7,369 nt of DNA from Sulfurovaceae bacterium. Lineage in GTDB: Bacteria > Campylobacterota > Campylobacteria > Campylobacterales > Sulfurovaceae. The notes beneath the pieces were generated by a model that worked only from the letters and a program-made list of their open reading frames with translations, had not been told where the DNA came from and searched no databases. Position numbers and translations under genes: made by a program. The stretch spans positions 1 through 7,369 of the forward strand of contig JAOZOG010000010.1 of NCBI GenBank assembly GCA_029933395.1, read 5' to 3'. Positions 4,877 to 7,369 of this stretch are shown here, piece by piece; positions within the stretch are counted from its first letter, which is position 1, and each line of letters starts with the position of its first letter.

Positions 4877-6751
4877 CTAGAGTGCCTTGCTTGCAATCTT
4901 CGCTACTCTGCTCGCAAAGGATGCTTTGTCTTTAGGCTCCATACCCTCAGAGAGTTTAGCACTGTCGAGCAGGATCCAGGCGATATCGGCAAAGAGGGTG
5001 TCATCTTTCAAGTCGCCCAATTTTTTGATCATTTCATGCTCTGGGTTTATTTCGAGGATTAGAGGAACATCCGGTACCTCCTGTCCCATTTGACGGAACA
5101 TATGTGCCATACTTGCCATCGGGTCGGAGCTGTCTTTGACGACGCAGCTTGGACTCTCTGTCAGTCGTGTCGTTGTCTTGACCTCTTTGACCTCTTCTCC
5201 GAGAACCTCTTTGATTCTCTCAGTCAGCCCTTTATACTCTTTGTCGAGCTCCTCTTTCTCCTCTTCACTCAGGCTGTCTGGTGCATCGATTGTCGTGACA
5301 TCTTTGAATTCCCACTCTTTGTAGCTTCCGATTGCTGGCGTGACGATCTCATCGATCTCTTTATCGTCCATCACCAGCACTTCGATATCCGCCTTTCGAT
5401 AGGCTTCGAGCAGTGGTGAATGTTTCAGCACATTCTCATCTTCACCAATGATGTAGTAGATCTCTTTTTTGGTCTCCCCTTCTCTCTCTCCGGCACGCTT
5501 GATATAGTCATCCAGCGATGTCAGCCCATCTGTCTTCGTACTCTTGTATCGTACGATCTCCAGCAGAGTCTCCTTGTTGGTATAATCCGTATAGATTCCC
5601 TCTTTGACGACTTTATTGTACTGCGAAGTAAAGATTTCGAATTTCTCGTCATCCAGTTTTTTGATCGCTGCGAGTATCTTTTTGACAGAGTTCTGCTTGA
5701 TATTGGCGAGGATCCTGTTCTCCTGGAGAATTTCTCTGCTGATATTGAGTGGAAGATCTTCGCTGTCGATGATCCCTTTGACAAATCTCAGATAAGGAGG
5801 CAGAAGCTCTTTGTCGTCATCGGTAATAAAGACGCGCTTGACATAGAGCTTGACACCCGGCTGATAATCTGCCCGGTAGAGATCCATCGGTGCAGTTTTG
5901 GGAATATAGAAAAGTGTTGTGAACTCCTGTGCCCCCTCTACTTTGTTATGCAGCCAAGTCAGCGGCTCATCATCGCCGTGTGCCAGGGTTTTGTAAAATT
6001 CGATATAGTCTTCATCACTGAGCTCGGACTTGGGCAGTGTCCAGAGTGCTGTCGCTGCATTGATCTGCTCAGACTTTTTGACAATTTCTGTCTTCTTATC
6101 GTCACCCTCGCCGGTTGTCTCCTCTTCCGAGTATTTCAGGATGATGGGATAGGCGATATGGTTGGAGTACTTCTTGACAACCTCCTGAGTCCGCCACTTG
6201 TCGAGAAACTCTTTCTCGTCCTCTTTGAGTTTGATATAGATGACAGTACCATGCTCCTCTTTGGTGACCGGCTTGATCTCATATTCGCCGGTACCGTCAG
6301 TGCTGAACATGTAGGCTTGCTCTTCGCCTGCTTTCTTGGTGATCACATCCACCTTGTCAGCCACCATAAAGACGGAGTAGAAGCCGACTCCGAACTGTCC
6401 GATGAGATGGCTGTCCTTCTTGGCATCGCCTGTGAGACTCTCAACAAAAGATTTGGTCCCGGATTTGGCAATCGTACCGAGGTTGCTCATCAACTCCTCT
6501 TCATTCATTCCGATACCATTGTCGCCAATGGTCATAGAGCCATCCTCTTTGTCCAGTCCGATCGTGATCTTTCCGGACCACTCTCCCTCTTTGAACTTCT
6601 CATCTGTCAAACGAAGATAGTTGAATTTATCCAGTGCATCACTGGCATTGGAGACCAGCTCCCTGATAAAAATCTCTTTATTGGAATAGAGTGAGTGTGT
6701 CATCAGCTTGAGAAGCTGACCGATTTCTGTTTGAAATTGATGTTTTGCCAT
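4877..6751 (-). CDS. htpG: Hsp90-family molecular chaperone HtpG
   Basis: HtpG is the bacterial Hsp90, a cytoplasmic dimeric ATP-driven chaperone. From the ATG at 6751 the protein has 624 residues, the same length as E. coli HtpG. The N-terminal GHKL ATPase shows RELVSNASDALDK (30-42) with catalytic Glu31 and Asn35, the DNGIGM loop (77-82) and GQFGVGFYS (118-126). The middle domain carries NISREILQEN (336-345) with the ATP-sensing Arg339. The C-terminal dimerisation domain ends in SRVAKIASKAL. The start is set by AAAGGAG 6 nt upstream of ATG-GCA and by the usual MAKHQFQTEI opening; an ATG 8 codons further upstream would add unrelated residues. It appears to be a single-gene unit with its own promoter, and all functional motifs are intact. 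Confidence 0.98.
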   Translation of the reverse strand: MAKHQFQTEIGQLLKLMTHSLYSNKEIFIRELVSNASDALDKFNYLRLTDEKFKEGEWSGKITIGLDKEDGSMTIGDNGIGMNEEELMSNLGTIAKSGTKSFVESLTGDAKKDSHLIGQFGVGFYSVFMVADKVDVITKKAGEEQAYMFSTDGTGEYEIKPVTKEEHGTVIYIKLKEDEKEFLDKWRTQEVVKKYSNHIAYPIILKYSEEETTGEGDDKKTEIVKKSEQINAATALWTLPKSELSDEDYIEFYKTLAHGDDEPLTWLHNKVEGAQEFTTLFYIPKTAPMDLYRADYQPGVKLYVKRVFITDDDKELLPPYLRFVKGIIDSEDLPLNISREILQENRILANIKQNSVKKILAAIKKLDDEKFEIFTSQYNKVVKEGIYTDYTNKETLLEIVRYKSTKTDGLTSLDDYIKRAGEREGETKKEIYYIIGEDENVLKHSPLLEAYRKADIEVLVMDDKEIDEIVTPAIGSYKEWEFKDVTTIDAPDSLSEEEKEELDKEYKGLTERIKEVLGEEVKEVKTTTRLTESPSCVVKDSSDPMASMAHMFRQMGQEVPDVPLILEINPEHEMIKKLGDLKDDTLFADIAWILLDSAKLSEGMEPKDKASFASRVAKIASKAL

Positions 6752-6757
6752 CATATT

Positions 6758-6764
6758 CTCCTTT
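6758..6764 (-). promoter_or_regulatory. htpG ribosome binding site
   Basis: AAAGGAG on the minus strand lies 6 nt before the ATG at 6749-6751 and only 3 nt before the adjacent ATG at 6752-6754, which favours the first. Confidence 0.8.
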
Positions 6765-6786
6765 GTGTGAATCATAATTTTTCGGG

Positions 6787-6815
6787 ATTATACACAAAAA
6801 GAGGATTAATTTCAA
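6787..6815 (-). promoter_or_regulatory. htpG promoter, near-consensus sigma-70
   Basis: On the minus strand TTGAAA (6815-6810) and a perfect TATAAT (6792-6787) are separated by 17 bp, with a T-rich spacer. The start would be near 6780, giving a leader of about 29 nt. No CIRCE element (TTAGCACTC-N9-GAGTGCTAA) is visible in the gap, and no HspR HAIR box (CTTGAGT-N7-ACTCAAG). Confidence 0.8.
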
Positions 6816-6825
6816 GAGTTTATGA

Positions 6826-6858
6826 AGAATAGTTTAGCCAAAGTGGCTAAACTATTCT
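6826..6858. repeat. 15-bp perfect inverted repeat between guaA and htpG
   Basis: AGAATAGTTTAGCCA (6826-6840) and its exact inverse (6844-6858) are separated by only 3 nt, forming a strong hairpin. It lies 47 bp after the guaA stop and 11 bp upstream of the htpG -35 box. Downstream on the minus strand there is no long T-run, only a few T residues within the arm, so it is an atypical guaA terminator; it could also be a protein-binding operator for htpG. Confidence 0.8.
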
Positions 6859-6904
6859 AAAACATTAAGTAAAACCTATTTAGAGCCTTTGTTTGTTTTG
6901 TATC

Positions 6905-7369
6905 CTACTCCCACTCGATCGTGGCGGGCGGCTTGGAGCTGATATCGTAGACAACGCGGTTGATCCCGTCGATCTCATTGATGATTCTTCGGCTCATATT
7001 TTCAAGAATATCGTGCGGTATATGGGCAAAAGTTGCCGTCATTCCATCCACCGACTCGACCATTCGGATGCAAACCGTATTGTCATAGGTACGATTGTCT
7101 CCCATCACACCGACCGACTGCACATTGAGGAGGACCGTAAATGCCTGCCAGACCTTATCATAATAGCCCGTTGCACGAAGCTCTTCCTGCATAATCTCAT
7201 CAGATTCACGAAGCAGCCTCAAGGCCTCATCATTGACCTCACCCATCACACGGATAGCAAGCCCCGGTCCGGGAAAAGGATGCCGGCCGATCATCTGCCT
7301 GGGGAGGCCGAGTTCCAGTCCAAGTTTCCGCACCTCATCCTTGAAAATCTCTCTGAGCGGCTCCACCAG
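6905..7369 (-). CDS. guaA: GMP synthase (glutamine-hydrolysing), C-terminal 154 residues (runs off the right edge)
   Basis: GuaA converts XMP to GMP with ATP and glutamine. The visible part is the end of the ATP-pyrophosphatase domain and the dimerisation domain. LVEPLREIFKDEVRKLG opens the fragment, GRHPFPGPGLAIRVMGE carries the characteristic HPFPGPGLAIR loop, and the protein ends DISSKPPATIEWE, the almost invariant GuaA C-terminus. The glutamine amidotransferase domain and the SGGVDS loop are beyond the window. The frame is open to the last base; the apparent GTG at 7366 is an internal valine codon, not a start. The stop is TAG at 6905-6907. Between the stop and the inverted repeat at 6858 there is only A+T-rich sequence without a gene. 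Confidence 0.97.
   Translation of the reverse strand: MVEPLREIFKDEVRKLGLELGLPRQMIGRHPFPGPGLAIRVMGEVNDEALRLLRESDEIMQEELRATGYYDKVWQAFTVLLNVQSVGVMGDNRTYDNTVCIRMVESVDGMTATFAHIPHDILENMSRRIINEIDGINRVVYDISSKPPATIEWE

Noticed and set aside
5420..6694. Long plus-strand open frame (424 codons) opposite htpG
   Set aside because: It lies wholly antisense to an intact, strongly conserved htpG. The product has no recognisable domain and is cysteine- and leucine-rich as expected from complementing htpG codons.
6752..6775. Eight-residue longer htpG start
   Set aside because: It would place the start upstream of the strong AAAGGAG site; the family opening is MAKHQFQTEI.

Overview
The window looks like chromosomal housekeeping DNA from a Campylobacterota (epsilonproteobacterium), most like the Sulfurovum/Sulfurimonas side of the group. 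Reasons: the protein signatures (PurD beginning with GGREYSI, HtpG beginning MAKHQFQTEI, the LptD and HemD styles), the moderate GC content, and promoters recognised mainly by a -10 box behind T-rich DNA. The genus is inferred from memory of these families; no search was run. All six protein genes lie on the minus strand, so transcription runs from right to left. I saw no transposase, CRISPR array, phage gene, tRNA or rRNA.

Layout in the direction of transcription: the C-terminal end of guaA (GMP synthase, cut by the window's right edge); a gap with a 15-bp inverted repeat and a near-consensus sigma-70 promoter; htpG (Hsp90 chaperone, 624 aa); a short gap with a REP-like GC hairpin; a FieF-type cation diffusion facilitator; hemD (uroporphyrinogen-III synthase), which overlaps it by 11 bp and probably starts with TTG; a gap of about 395 bp; then purD, an RDD-family membrane protein and lptD (cut by the left edge), joined by 1-bp and 8-bp overlaps.

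The most interesting part is the hemD-purD gap (about 2804-3198). It is not empty. Read on the minus strand it holds a good -10 box, then about 192 nt whose two ends form a 9-bp stem followed by T5. I read this as a small structured RNA, most likely the 6S RNA of this lineage, which I recall lying next to purD in epsilonproteobacteria. Its 5' half can pair with its own 3' half, and 11 nt of it are also perfectly complementary to the sequence directly after the hemD stop codon. Between this RNA and purD is a 15-bp inverted repeat that overlaps the likely purD start point.

Functionally the window combines nucleotide synthesis (guaA, purD), heme precursor synthesis (hemD), metal efflux (the CDF protein), protein folding (htpG) and outer-membrane assembly (lptD). 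The only tightly packed transcription units are fieF-hemD and purD-rdd-lptD.
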